Below are positions 16,635 to 24,462 of a DNA stretch of 64,000 bases, in pieces. Location: assembly GCF_001245615.1 (NCBI RefSeq), contig NZ_CWKH01000003.1, positions 620,001 through 684,000 of the forward strand, given 5' to 3'. Every line of letters starts with the position of its first letter. Positions within the stretch are counted from its first letter, which is position 1. The notes under the pieces were generated by a model that saw only the letters and a list, made by a program, of their open reading frames with translations, was not told the origin of the DNA and did no database searches. Made by a program: the position numbers and the translations under genes. This DNA comes from Mycolicibacterium neworleansense. Its GTDB lineage: Bacteria; Actinomycetota; Actinomycetes; Mycobacteriales; Mycobacteriaceae.

Positions 16635-17576
16635 GTGAACCGCACGGTGCAGTACTGGCGGCTTTTGCAGCCGGACGGCACGCCGCTACCAGGTGAGTTC
16701 CCGGCCGAGCAGGTGGTGGGCCGGCTCAGCCAGGCCGAGGCCGACCGTCTCAACCGCTACCGCCGCTGCCCGGACGGCATGTTGCTCATCGCGCACGGCA
16801 CACACGACGACCGGATGCTGATCCTCGACAAGGTGCGACGGGAGAATCTGCCCAGCATCGGCAGCGCGGCGGGCGCCCGGCGCGCGATCGGCCTGACTCC
16901 GGACGAAGGTCTGCTGGAACCGACGTATTGCCTGTTCGGTGAGCGCAACATCGTTGCCATGCTGACAAGCGGTGACGGACCGCGGGCCCGGCGCCTGGTC
17001 GACTATCTGGAGTACAAGCTCGGAATCGAGGTCGGTATCGAGCCGGTCCTCACCCAGAACCTCGATCAGGCGCTCGATGAGATGAGCGTGTCCAGGGTCG
17101 ACGTGGCGATCCCGGCCAATCGCATCAACCGGGACCTCGTCGGCGGTGATTGGGTCCAGGCACTCGACGGGGCGCGTGCGCTGGCCCTCGACGGCGTCGT
17201 CCGGATCGGGATCTCGGTCGGCCGCCGTGGCACCGGAGCGCAGAAGGACGCGATCCGCCGTCGGCTGCGCGAGCTGGTCGACCACCTGCGCGGTTCCGGC
17301 GCACTGTCGGAGTTCGAGAGTGCGCGCGTCGTCGGATCGGTCAGCGGCACCCAGCAGTCCGTCGACCTGCTGGAGGACAGGTTCGTCGAGCGCACCGTGG
17401 TCGACGCCGACCGGTTGAACGATCCGGTGCGATCGACTGCATATGCGCGAGAGCTGTTGCGGCAGTCGCTGTCTCGTAATCGCGAGTATCTGTTGTCGGC
17501 CGTCCCGGAGGTTGCCGGCGAAGCGGTGAGATATCCCGACACATTGATCGAAGTACCAGAAGATGAACACGAATAA
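16635..17576 (+). CDS. Soluble 313-residue protein of unknown function, first gene of a two-gene module
   Basis: I do not recognise the family. No TM or signal peptide is seen. Notable segments are YWRLLQPDGTPLPGEFP at the N-terminus, LLIAHGTHDDRMLILDKVRR, a mixed alpha/beta core (VDYLEYKLGIEVGIEPVL, RVDVAIPANRINRD), and a helical C-terminus rich in Arg and Asp. The start is GTG 16635 with CAGGGGGAT upstream; an ATG at 16631 is in another frame. The stop overlaps the next gene by 14 bases, so the two are coupled. The pairing of a ~310-residue soluble protein with a four-TM partner beside an att site resembles phage-defence modules in layout only. Confidence 0.72.
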   Translation: MNRTVQYWRLLQPDGTPLPGEFPAEQVVGRLSQAEADRLNRYRRCPDGMLLIAHGTHDDRMLILDKVRRENLPSIGSAAGARRAIGLTPDEGLLEPTYCLFGERNIVAMLTSGDGPRARRLVDYLEYKLGIEVGIEPVLTQNLDQALDEMSVSRVDVAIPANRINRDLVGGDWVQALDGARALALDGVVRIGISVGRRGTGAQKDAIRRRLRELVDHLRGSGALSEFESARVVGSVSGTQQSVDLLEDRFVERTVVDADRLNDPVRSTAYARELLRQSLSRNREYLLSAVPEVAGEAVRYPDTLIEVPEDEHE

Positions 17577-18087
17577 GCGGCCGGTGGTGCAGTTCAGCTT
17601 CTGGGAGAAGCTGCAGCACAACTGGGTTCGTCACCAGTGGGCGGACTGGTTGCTCGCGCTGATCGTCGTCGGCGGGTGGCTGGCATTGGGCCGGGCCGGT
17701 TGGTTACCGTGGGCCCTGACGGAGGTTCCGCACGATGTCCGCCGCACCGCATTCCAGGTGGTGGCGACGGTGGCCGCCACGATGGGCGGGTTCACGCTGA
17801 CCAGCATCTCCATCTTGGTCAATCTGCTGCGCACACCGATGACCACGGTGGACAAGCTCTTACCCGCCGATGACAAACGCCGGGTGGGCACGGCATTCGT
17901 CTCGGCGTTGCCCACCCTGTTCGCCTTGTTCACCGCCGCGCTCGTCGGGCTGACGACCGATGCCAATGTCGATGCCGGCTACTGGTGGATACAGGCGACG
18001 ATCGCCGTGGCGGCGATCGCGGCCGTGGCGTCACTCGCGCGGGTCGTGTGGATCCTGCGGCGTCTGCTCACCCTGTCCACGGATTGA
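17563..18087 (+). CDS. Four-TM membrane protein, second gene of the two-gene module
   Basis: A 174-residue protein with predicted TM helices near residues 29-48, 63-89, 112-131 and 141-165, and a short N-terminus (FWEKLQHNWVRHQWADW) likely in the cytosol. A polar loop with VDKLLPADDKRRVG lies between TM2 and TM3. It starts at ATG 17563 inside the preceding gene's end. I do not recognise the family. A membrane effector or sensor controlled by the soluble partner is an inference from the gene arrangement. It is followed by the convergent rhodanese gene six bases later. Confidence 0.72.
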   Translation: MNTNKRPVVQFSFWEKLQHNWVRHQWADWLLALIVVGGWLALGRAGWLPWALTEVPHDVRRTAFQVVATVAATMGGFTLTSISILVNLLRTPMTTVDKLLPADDKRRVGTAFVSALPTLFALFTAALVGLTTDANVDAGYWWIQATIAVAAIAAVASLARVVWILRRLLTLSTD

Positions 18088-18093
18088 TAACGG

Positions 18094-18531
18094 TCAGTTC
18101 CCGACGAGGGGTCGACCGCTGGCCTGCCAGGCTTTCATCCCACCCTTGAGTTCGACCACATCGGTGTAGCCCAACGACTTCAGCGTCTCGGCGGCAGTCG
18201 CGCTCATGGGCCCGCTCCGGCAGTAGATCGCGATCGGGGCGCCCCGATCGGTGGGCAGCCGGTTGGAATGTTCGGCGACCCGGTCGAAGGGAATCGACAG
18301 GTCGGTGCCGGGGATGTCGCCTTCGAACGGCACGTGGACGTTGACGGTCAATGTGTCGGATTGCCCTATGGCAGTGGCGAAATCGTCAGGGCCGAGCAGC
18401 CGGTGGGGCGCAGTTCCGACCGTGGAGGACCCGGCGGAGCCGGCCGGAGACGGGCCTGCCGACACGCCGCATGACGCCAGCGACACCGAGGCAACGACCG
18501 CCGATGCCGCCACGCACATTCGCTTCAGCAT
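18094..18531 (-). CDS. Rhodanese-domain lipoprotein
   Basis: A 145-residue protein with a lipoprotein signal (MLKRMCVAASAVVASVSLAS, then Cys21 in a LASC lipobox) and a single rhodanese domain. The active-site Cys104 lies in IYCRSGPMSATAAETL, and the C-terminal GGMKAWQASGRPL is typical. It should be tethered to the outer face of the membrane and handle sulfane sulfur or thiol compounds. I chose the ATG at 18531 because the alternative ATG at 18543 overlaps the palindromic operator; the alternative adds only MAVG. It is divergent from the DUF1326 gene and shares its operator region. Confidence 0.83.
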   Translation of the reverse strand: MLKRMCVAASAVVASVSLASCGVSAGPSPAGSAGSSTVGTAPHRLLGPDDFATAIGQSDTLTVNVHVPFEGDIPGTDLSIPFDRVAEHSNRLPTDRGAPIAIYCRSGPMSATAAETLKSLGYTDVVELKGGMKAWQASGRPLVGN

Positions 18532-18542
18532 GCCGACAGCCA

Positions 18543-18557
18543 TACCCCTAGGGGGTA
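18543..18557. promoter_or_regulatory. Operator copy 1, TACCCC-tag-GGGGTA (CsoR/RicR/CstR-like)
   Basis: Perfect six-base arms with a three-base spacer lie directly upstream of the rhodanese start. The geometry equals that of copy 2, with centres 57 bases apart. CsoR-family repressors (copper-sensing CsoR/RicR, persulfide-sensing CstR) bind G-tract palindromes of the type TACCC(n)GGGTA. Confidence 0.7.
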
Positions 18558-18598
18558 CTTGCACACCAGGCTTCGGCGGTGCTACGGTCGCCGTGTCC

Positions 18599-18615
18599 AT
18601 ACCCCCCAGGGGTAT
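18599..18615. promoter_or_regulatory. Operator copy 2, ATACCCC-cca-GGGGTAT (CsoR/RicR/CstR-like)
   Basis: Perfect seven-base arms with a three-base spacer lie 22 bases before the ATG of the DUF1326 gene. With copy 1 it suggests one regulator controlling both divergent genes. No CsoR-family gene is in the window. Confidence 0.75.
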
Positions 18616-18636
18616 CCAACAGAAGGAGCGGGATCG

Positions 18637-19353
18637 ATGACAACTTCGTCGACGCAGGTCGATTGGCATTTGCGCGGAGAGTGGTTCGACGTGTGCAGCT
18701 GTAAGCTGCCCTGCCCGTGCAGCTTCGCCCAGGAGCCGACACACGGAGATTGCTTGTTCACCCTGGTGTGGCACGTCCGCGAAGGACACTACGGCGACAC
18801 CGATTTGACGGGCCTCAGCGTGATCGCGCTCGGCGAGTTCGCCGGCAACATGTGGATCGGCGACCCGAACGCGACGATGAAGTTGATGTTCTACATCGAC
18901 GAAAAGGGCGACGCAGCCCAGCGGGATGCACTCGAGCGCATCTTCACTGGCAAGGAGGGCGGCTGGCCCGCCGAATTCGGCAGCCTGATCGAGGAACTGC
19001 GCGGCATCGAATACGCCCCCATCAGTTTCGAGGCCGCCGATGACCTTGCCTACTGGCGCGCCGAGATTCCGGGCAAGGTCGATTTGAAGGTGGAGGCACT
19101 GACCGGTCCGACATCCGACCCGAATCGCCGGGTTACCACGACCAATGCCCCGGGCGCAGAGGTCGGACCGGGACAGGTCGCGACGTGGGGAGTGGTCAAG
19201 GAGGACCACTCCGTGGGGTTCGACTGGTCACACGAGCACCGCGGCGGATCGAGTAAGCACTTCCCGTTCGACTGGCGCCCCGGGACCGAGAACGCCGGTC
19301 CCGGTGAGTCCAGCGAGCAAGCCCAGTCGTCGTCCTGCACCTGCGGCTGCTGA
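18637..19353 (+). CDS. DUF1326 family protein with Cys-rich N- and C-termini
   Basis: A 238-residue DUF1326 protein. Cys20, 22, 26 and 28 (VCSCKLPCPCSF) form a metal- or thiol-reactive cluster near the N-terminus, and the protein ends in SSSCTCGC with three further Cys. No signal peptide is seen, so it is probably cytosolic. The family is often linked to metal handling, but its biochemical role is not established. The ATG at 18637 follows AGAAGGAG (18621-18628). The G-tract palindromes upstream suggest induction by copper or reactive sulfur. Confidence 0.83.
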   Translation: MTTSSTQVDWHLRGEWFDVCSCKLPCPCSFAQEPTHGDCLFTLVWHVREGHYGDTDLTGLSVIALGEFAGNMWIGDPNATMKLMFYIDEKGDAAQRDALERIFTGKEGGWPAEFGSLIEELRGIEYAPISFEAADDLAYWRAEIPGKVDLKVEALTGPTSDPNRRVTTTNAPGAEVGPGQVATWGVVKEDHSVGFDWSHEHRGGSSKHFPFDWRPGTENAGPGESSEQAQSSSCTCGC

Positions 19354-19367
19354 GCCGGTCCGCGAAA

Positions 19368-19399
19368 GCCGGGCGGAGGCACCGCAGCCTCCGCCCGGC
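19368..19399. terminator. Bidirectional hairpin between convergent genes
   Basis: GCCGGGCGGAGG (19368-19379) pairs perfectly with CCTCCGCCCGGC (19388-19399) around an eight-base loop. It lies between the stop of the DUF1326 gene and the stop of the convergent SDR gene. There is no T-run, as is frequent for mycobacterial terminators. Confidence 0.75.
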
Positions 19400-19414
19400 C
19401 CCGGATCGCAACGC

Positions 19415-20233
19415 TCAGTTCAGGCCGTTCGACAGGATCATCGACTCGCCGGTCTGCAGCCGGCCGCGGTCCGAAACCAGGTACAGCACGGCCTCGGCGA
19501 CATCCTGCGGCTCAAGCAGCCCCGGCCGCGGTCGCCCCTGGGCGAACATCTCCTGGACGTCGTCGAGGCCCGGGTTCTCCAGGTCCGGCCGGATCACCTT
19601 GTAGGTGGCCGGGTTGTGGATCATCGGCGTGTTCACTCCGGACGGCAGCACCGCGTTGACCGTGATGCCGTACTCGGCGACTTCGAAGGCCACCGATTTC
19701 ACCAGGGCCACCACCCCCGCTTTGGCCGCCGCATAGTGCCCCGAGTTGGTCGCGCCGGTGCCCGCGACGATCGACGAGGTTGCGACGATCCGCCCGGACC
19801 GCCGCTCGATCAGATGGGGCAAGACCGCCCGGAATGTGTTGAACACCCCGGTGAGGTTGATGTCGATCATGGTCTGCCACCGCTGCACCGACATCGTCGC
19901 GATCGGCTCGCTGCTGGCGATCCCGGCATTGGCGATCACCACGTCGATGCCCCCGAACTGGGCGACGGCGGTATCCACCACCGCCTGCATGGCAGCCAGG
20001 TCGCGGACGTCGGCGGTCACCGCCGAACAGCGCCGACCGAGCGCGGACACCTCCGCCACGGTCTGCTCCAGATCGGCCGGCGTAGGCATCGGGTAGTCGA
20101 CCGATTCGACCGGCGCCGCGAGGTCACACACGACGATGTCGGCGCCTTCGCCCGCCAGTGTCGTGGCGTGCGCGCGGCCCTGCCCGCGCGCTCCTCCGGT
20201 CACCAGTGCCGTCTTGCCGTCGAGCGCTCCCAT
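19415..20233 (-). CDS. Mycofactocin-coupled-type SDR family oxidoreductase
   Basis: A 272-residue short-chain dehydrogenase. The cofactor motif [12 protein letters not shown] is near residues 12-23 and the catalytic YAAAK is near residue 170, with the upstream Ser in SSIVAGTG. The insert with [20 protein letters not shown] and the ending NTPMIHN fit the subfamily predicted to use mycofactocin-recycled bound NAD(H). It would oxidise an alcohol or reduce a ketone. The ATG at 20233 follows GGAGGAAAG on the minus strand; the longer frame to 20362 is not needed. Confidence 0.85.
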   Translation of the reverse strand: MGALDGKTALVTGGARGQGRAHATTLAGEGADIVVCDLAAPVESVDYPMPTPADLEQTVAEVSALGRRCSAVTADVRDLAAMQAVVDTAVAQFGGIDVVIANAGIASSEPIATMSVQRWQTMIDINLTGVFNTFRAVLPHLIERRSGRIVATSSIVAGTGATNSGHYAAAKAGVVALVKSVAFEVAEYGITVNAVLPSGVNTPMIHNPATYKVIRPDLENPGLDDVQEMFAQGRPRPGLLEPQDVAEAVLYLVSDRGRLQTGESMILSNGLN

Positions 20234-20546
20234 GCACTTTCCTCCACTAGTTCGGTCCTTGGAATGCTGACCGGCGCCGACGGCAAAATTCGTCGACGCC
20301 GTCGGCTGCCCCATCCGCCCCACGGGCAACGCGGCCTGGCTGGCAACACTCCGAGAAGCCACAACACGTCCCTATTTGCCTTGGCAAATGAATTCAATGG
20401 CCTGACCGGGAGGAGCTCCCGGAGAGCAAATTGGCTGTACTGCGTGGCCCCAGGCGATTCCCAGGAACATGATGAGATGCACTAATGTTATCTACAGACG
20501 GGGGTCTTGAGCTCGTACACAGCTAACAAACCCGGAGGCGAGAAAG
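20234..20546. other. Intergenic region between the SDR and the His-rich peptide gene
   Basis: No gene is seen in these 313 bases. Two palindromes stand out: ATTTGCC-tt-GGCAAAT (20374-20389), which resembles a TetR-type operator, and CCGGGAG-gag-CTCCCGG (20406-20422). The promoter of the peptide gene should lie around 20480-20520; its ribosome site is GGAGGCGAG (20532-20540). Confidence 0.5.
20374..20389. promoter_or_regulatory. Perfect 16-bp palindrome ATTTGCCTTGGCAAAT
   Basis: Seven-base arms with a two-base spacer in the divergent region, about 141 bases upstream of the SDR start and 158 upstream of the peptide start. A dimeric repressor site is likely; the regulator is not identified. Confidence 0.5.
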
Positions 20547-20783
20547 ATGCGTTCGAAACTGAAGAAGGTCGCGGCAATCGGGCTGGGCACGCTGGCGGTA
20601 CCGGTCGGTGTGGCAGTCGCAGCAGCCGCTCCGGCATCGGCCGGTCCTGAGATCTGCGCGACCGGACCGTACGGGTACGTGCAGGCGTGCGTGGAAGGTC
20701 CCGGCTGGGGCCGCTGGAACGGCTGGGACAACGGCTGGCACGGCCGCGGCCATGGACACGGACACGGCGGCTGGGACGACTGA
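20547..20783 (+). CDS. Small secreted His/Gly/Trp-rich peptide
   Basis: A 78-residue precursor with a clear Sec signal peptide (KKVAAIGLGTLAVPVGVAVA, cleavage probably after ASAG or APASA around residue 33). The mature part of about 45 residues has two Cys (ICAT, QACVE) that could form a disulfide, then a tail of Gly, Trp and His (GRWNGWDNGWHGRGHGHGHG). His-rich tails often bind Zn, Cu or Ni. The start is ATG 20547 after GGAGGCGAG. A strong terminator follows, so it is monocistronic. I do not recognise a named family. Confidence 0.8.
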   Translation: MRSKLKKVAAIGLGTLAVPVGVAVAAAAPASAGPEICATGPYGYVQACVEGPGWGRWNGWDNGWHGRGHGHGHGGWDD

Positions 20784-20800
20784 GTCGGCATGACCACGGG

Positions 20801-20852
20801 TAACGCCGTGGCGTGAATTCGAGAACGGATTCCGCCACGGCGTTATTTTTTT
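20801..20852 (+). terminator. Intrinsic terminator after the His-rich peptide gene
   Basis: TAACGCCGTGGCG (20801-20813) pairs with CGCCACGGCGTTA (20833-20845) around a 19-base loop and is followed by seven T residues (20846-20852). This is a classical rho-independent terminator. Confidence 0.9.
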
Positions 20853-20892
20853 CCTCTCGAGTCACTCTCTTAGTTGTAGTAGCGTCGCAGCC

Positions 20893-22107
20893 ATGGAGGA
20901 CGTCTGGATTCTCGGCGGATACCAGAGCGATTTCGCGCGCAATCTGACCCGCGAGCAGATCGACTTCGCCGGGCTCACCCGCGAAGTCGTCGACCACACC
21001 TTGGACCGCGCCGGCATCGACGCCACCGGCATCGGCGTCGTCCACGTCGCCAACGCCTTCGGCGAGCTGTTCGCCGGTCAGGCCCACCTGGGTGCCATGC
21101 CCGCCACCGTGCACCCCGACCTGTGGGGCACCCCGGCTTCCCGCCACGAGGCCGCGTGCGCGTCGGGCAGCATCGCGGTCCTCGCGGCCATCGCCGAGCT
21201 GCGCTCCGGCGCCTACGACAGCGCCCTGGTACTCGGGGTGGAGTTGGAGAAGACCGTGCCCGGAGACGTCGCCGCCGCGCACCTCGGCGCAGCCGCCTGG
21301 ACCGGCCACGAAGCCGACGACGCCAAGTTCGTCTGGCCATCGATGTTCTCCGAAGTGGCCGAGGCGTACGACCGGCGCTACGGCCTGGACCCCGAGCACC
21401 TCCGGGCCATCGCGGCGCTGAACTTCCGCAACGCGCGAGCCAACCCCAACGCGCAGACCCGCGCCTGGACGGTGCCCGATCCCATCGGGGACGACGGCGC
21501 GAACAATCCGGTGGTCGAAGGCCGGCTCCGCCGGTGGGACTGCAGCCAGATGACCGACGGCGGGGCGGGCCTGGTGCTCGTCAGCGATTCCTATCTGCGC
21601 GCACACCCGCGCACCCGCCCGATAGCCCGCATCGACGGCTGGGGCCACCGCACTGTCGGCCTCGGCCTGCGTCAGAAACTCGACCACAGCGCCGCGGATC
21701 CATACCTGCTGCCACACGTCCGGCACGCCGTGCTGGACGCATTCGGCCGCGCCGGGGTGAGCCTCGAGGACCTCGACGGGTTCGAGGTCCACGACTGCTT
21801 CACCCCGAGCGAGTACCTGGCCATCGACCACATCGGGCTGACCGGTCCCGGCGAATCCTGGAAGGCCATCGAGAACGGCGAGATCGAGATCGGCGGGCTA
21901 CTGCCGATCAACCCGAGTGGCGGGCTGATCGGCGGCGGACATCCAGTCGGCGCATCCGGCGTGCGGATGCTGCTCGACGCCGCCAAACAGGTCAGCGCCA
22001 CCGCCGGGCCCTACCAGGTGGAGAACGCAAAGACCTTCGGCACCTTGAACTTCGGCGGCAGCACCGCGACCACCGTCAGCTTCGTCGTGAGAGGAATCAG
22101 CGCGTGA
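20893..22107 (+). CDS. Thiolase-like acetyl-CoA acetyltransferase (SCP-x type)
   Basis: A 404-residue thiolase-superfamily protein. The nucleophile is probably Cys89 in RHEAACASGS. VHDCFTPSEYLA near residue 300 and GLIGGGHPVGASG near residue 350 are the second and third active-site loops of the SCP-x/trifunctional thiolase group. It would cleave a 3-oxoacyl-CoA or condense acyl-CoAs. It starts at ATG 20893 and overlaps the next gene (GTGA at 22104-22107). The partner oxygenase suggests work on a cleaved aromatic or isoprenoid side chain. Confidence 0.85.
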   Translation: MEDVWILGGYQSDFARNLTREQIDFAGLTREVVDHTLDRAGIDATGIGVVHVANAFGELFAGQAHLGAMPATVHPDLWGTPASRHEAACASGSIAVLAAIAELRSGAYDSALVLGVELEKTVPGDVAAAHLGAAAWTGHEADDAKFVWPSMFSEVAEAYDRRYGLDPEHLRAIAALNFRNARANPNAQTRAWTVPDPIGDDGANNPVVEGRLRRWDCSQMTDGGAGLVLVSDSYLRAHPRTRPIARIDGWGHRTVGLGLRQKLDHSAADPYLLPHVRHAVLDAFGRAGVSLEDLDGFEVHDCFTPSEYLAIDHIGLTGPGESWKAIENGEIEIGGLLPINPSGGLIGGGHPVGASGVRMLLDAAKQVSATAGPYQVENAKTFGTLNFGGSTATTVSFVVRGISA

Positions 22108-23555
22108 ACATCGAAGTGGTGACCAAATTCCTGTCCACCCTGCCCGAGGACGACACACATCCCTACCGCACCGGGGCATGGCGCCCGCAGACCACCGAAT
22201 TCGACGCCGAGGACCTGCTGGTCGTCGACGGTGAGATCCCGCCGGACCTCGACGGGGTCTATCTGCGCAACACCGAAAACCCGCTGCACCCGGCATTTCA
22301 GACCTACCACCCGTTCGACGGGGACGGAATGTTGCACATCGTCGGCTTCCGTGACGGAAAAGCGTTCTACCGCAACAGGTTCATCCGCACCGACGGCTTC
22401 CTGGCCGAAAACGAGGCAGGCGGGCCGCTGTGGCCCGGGATCGCCGAGCCCGTCGAACTGGCCAAGCGCGACCACGGCTGGGGTGCCCGCACCCTGATGA
22501 AGGACGCCTCCAGCACGGACGTGACGGTGCACCGCGGGGTGGCACTGACCAGCTTCTACCAGTGCGGCGACCTGTACCGCGTCGACCCGTACACCGGTGC
22601 CAGCCTGGGCAAGGAGGACTGGGGCGGGACCTTCCCCGCCGAATGGGGCGTGTCGGCGCACCCCAAGGCCGACGACGCCACCGGCGAACTGCTGTTCTTC
22701 AACTACGGCAAGCAGGCGCCGTACATGCACTACGGCGTGGTGGATGCCGACAACGAGCTGGTGCACTACGTCGACGTGGAACTGCCCGGGCCCAGGCTGC
22801 CCCACGATATGGCGTTCACCGAGAACTACGTGATCCTCAACGACTTTCCGTTGTTCTGGGACGCCGAGTTCCTCAAGAAGAACGTGCATCTGCCGAAATT
22901 GCACCGCGACATGCCATCCCGGTTCGCAGTCCTCCCCCGCCGCGGCGCCACCGGCGACGTCCGGTGGTTCGAGGCCGACACCACCTACGTCCTGCATTTC
23001 ACCAATGCCTACGAGGACGGCGACGAGATCGTGCTCGACGGATTCTTCCAGGGCAATGCGGCACCGGCCCTGGCGCTCGACAAAATGCAGACCCGGCTGC
23101 ACCGCTGGCGGTTCAACCTCGTCACCGGGCAGACCCGCGAGGAGCAATTGTCGGACAGCATCACCGAATTCGGCATGATCAACCCCGGGCACGCCGGCCG
23201 CGACTACCGCTACGCCTATGCCGCCACGGGCAAGCCCGGCTGGTTCCTGTTCGACGGACTCGTCCGCCACGACCTGCACACCGGATCTGAGCAGCGCTAC
23301 ACCTTCGACGACGGGGTGTTCGGCAGTGAGACCGCGATGGCGCCGCGTACGGGCAGCACCGCAGAGGACGACGGTTATCTGGTCACCATCACCACAGACA
23401 TGAACGACGACGCTTCCTACTGCCTGGTCTTCGACGCAGCCAGGGTCACCGACGGACCGGTGTGCAAACTGGCTCTGCCGGAACGGGTTTCCAGCGGAAC
23501 GCACTCCACCTGGGCGCCCGGTGACCAGCTGCGCCGATGGCTGGTGCGTGACTGA
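22104..23555 (+). CDS. Carotenoid/stilbene cleavage oxygenase (RPE65 family)
   Basis: A 483-residue non-heme iron dioxygenase with a seven-bladed propeller fold. The four iron-binding histidines can be placed at about His186 (VSAHPK), His234 (RLPHDMAFTENY), His298 (YVLHFTNAYED) and His467 (SGTHSTW). GVYLRNTENP and HPFDGDGMLH near the N-terminus are family signatures. It cleaves a C=C bond of a carotenoid, stilbene or phenylpropenoid substrate. GTG 22104 overlaps the thiolase stop, indicating one operon with the thiolase and the regulator that follows. Confidence 0.88.
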   Translation: MNIEVVTKFLSTLPEDDTHPYRTGAWRPQTTEFDAEDLLVVDGEIPPDLDGVYLRNTENPLHPAFQTYHPFDGDGMLHIVGFRDGKAFYRNRFIRTDGFLAENEAGGPLWPGIAEPVELAKRDHGWGARTLMKDASSTDVTVHRGVALTSFYQCGDLYRVDPYTGASLGKEDWGGTFPAEWGVSAHPKADDATGELLFFNYGKQAPYMHYGVVDADNELVHYVDVELPGPRLPHDMAFTENYVILNDFPLFWDAEFLKKNVHLPKLHRDMPSRFAVLPRRGATGDVRWFEADTTYVLHFTNAYEDGDEIVLDGFFQGNAAPALALDKMQTRLHRWRFNLVTGQTREEQLSDSITEFGMINPGHAGRDYRYAYAATGKPGWFLFDGLVRHDLHTGSEQRYTFDDGVFGSETAMAPRTGSTAEDDGYLVTITTDMNDDASYCLVFDAARVTDGPVCKLALPERVSSGTHSTWAPGDQLRRWLVRD

Positions 23556-24462
23556 CGCACCGGCCGGCGGGCCCAATGCCGTCGGGCAGATGCTGGGCCT
23601 GGTCGGCGACGAGTGGACGCTACTGGTGATGCAACAGGCCCTGCTCGGCGCCACCCGCTACGGGCAGTTCACGGCCCGGCTGCCGATCTCCAATTCAGTC
23701 CTGACCCGCCGTCTCGCGTCCCTCACCGAAGATGGCCTGCTACAACGGCACCGCTACCAGAAGCGCCCGCCACGTGATGAGTACCTGATCACCGCGCGGG
23801 GCCGGGCGCTGTGGCCCGTGCTGGTGTCCATCTGGGAGTGGGAACGCCACTGGGTGCCCGAACACCGTGAGCCACTGCCGGCGATGCGGCACCTGGGCTG
23901 CGGCGCGGAGTTCACACCAGTGCTCAGTTGCAGCGGGTGCGGAGACCCGGCGGCGGCAGGCGACGTGACCGCCGCCTGGGGACCGAGCGGAGGCTGGTCG
24001 CGGTCACTGCCCACGACGACGACCCGACGCCGATCCGCCGACGATCGGCGCGACTCACCGTCGGGCCTGTTCCCGCAGACCATGAGTGTGCTGGGAAATC
24101 GCTGGGCCTTCGCGATCCTGGTCGCGGCCTTCACCGGTACCAGCCGATTCTCCGAGTTCCAACGGGTACTGGCCGCCCCGCCGGCGTCGATTGCCGACCG
24201 CCTGCAGACGTTCCGGGCCAACGACATCCTCACCACCACCGATGAGGACAAGCAGTACCGGCTGACACCGAAAGGCGCGGCATTCCTGCCGGTGTTGGTG
24301 ACGGCGCTGGCCTGGGCGCAACGGTCCTTCCCAGCCGCCGAAGGCCCCGCCGTGATCCTCACCCACGCGCACCGGGGCCACACCTTTTCCCCGGCGCTGA
24401 GGTGTGATCAGTGCGGTCAGCGGCTCACCGGGCCAACCGTGTCCGCTGTCGAACTGCCATGA
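23548..24462 (+). CDS. Transcriptional regulator with two fused HxlR-type winged-helix domains
   Basis: About 304 residues. Domain 1 (AVGQMLGLVGDEWTLLVMQQ, then RLASLTEDGLLQRHRYQKRP) and domain 2 (SVLGNRWAFAILVAAFTGTS, then DRLQTFRANDILTTTDEDKQ) are each complete HxlR winged helices. Each is followed by a Cys-rich knuckle (SCSGCGDP and RCDQCGQRL), suggesting structural zinc sites. A single chain would act as a pseudo-dimer. I prefer GTG 23548 over GTG 23521, since both overlap the upstream oxygenase gene. It probably regulates the thiolase/oxygenase operon. The 3' end overlaps the convergent exporter gene by 38 bases. Confidence 0.78.
   Translation: MTDAPAGGPNAVGQMLGLVGDEWTLLVMQQALLGATRYGQFTARLPISNSVLTRRLASLTEDGLLQRHRYQKRPPRDEYLITARGRALWPVLVSIWEWERHWVPEHREPLPAMRHLGCGAEFTPVLSCSGCGDPAAAGDVTAAWGPSGGWSRSLPTTTTRRRSADDRRDSPSGLFPQTMSVLGNRWAFAILVAAFTGTSRFSEFQRVLAAPPASIADRLQTFRANDILTTTDEDKQYRLTPKGAAFLPVLVTALAWAQRSFPAAEGPAVILTHAHRGHTFSPALRCDQCGQRLTGPTVSAVELP

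Noticed and set aside
16631..16700. ATG at 16631 as start of the soluble two-gene-module protein
   Set aside because: It is in a different frame from the 313-codon gene; the GTG at 16635 has the right frame and ribosome-site spacing.
16635..18087. Assignment of the gene pair as a Kiwa (KwaA/KwaB) system
   Set aside because: Gene sizes and one soluble plus one four-TM product are similar, but the order is reversed and no DUF4868-like motif is visible by eye.
21123..22103. Extension of the carotenoid oxygenase frame through the thiolase gene
   Set aside because: Arg-rich out-of-frame translation of the thiolase; the true start is the coupled GTG at 22104.
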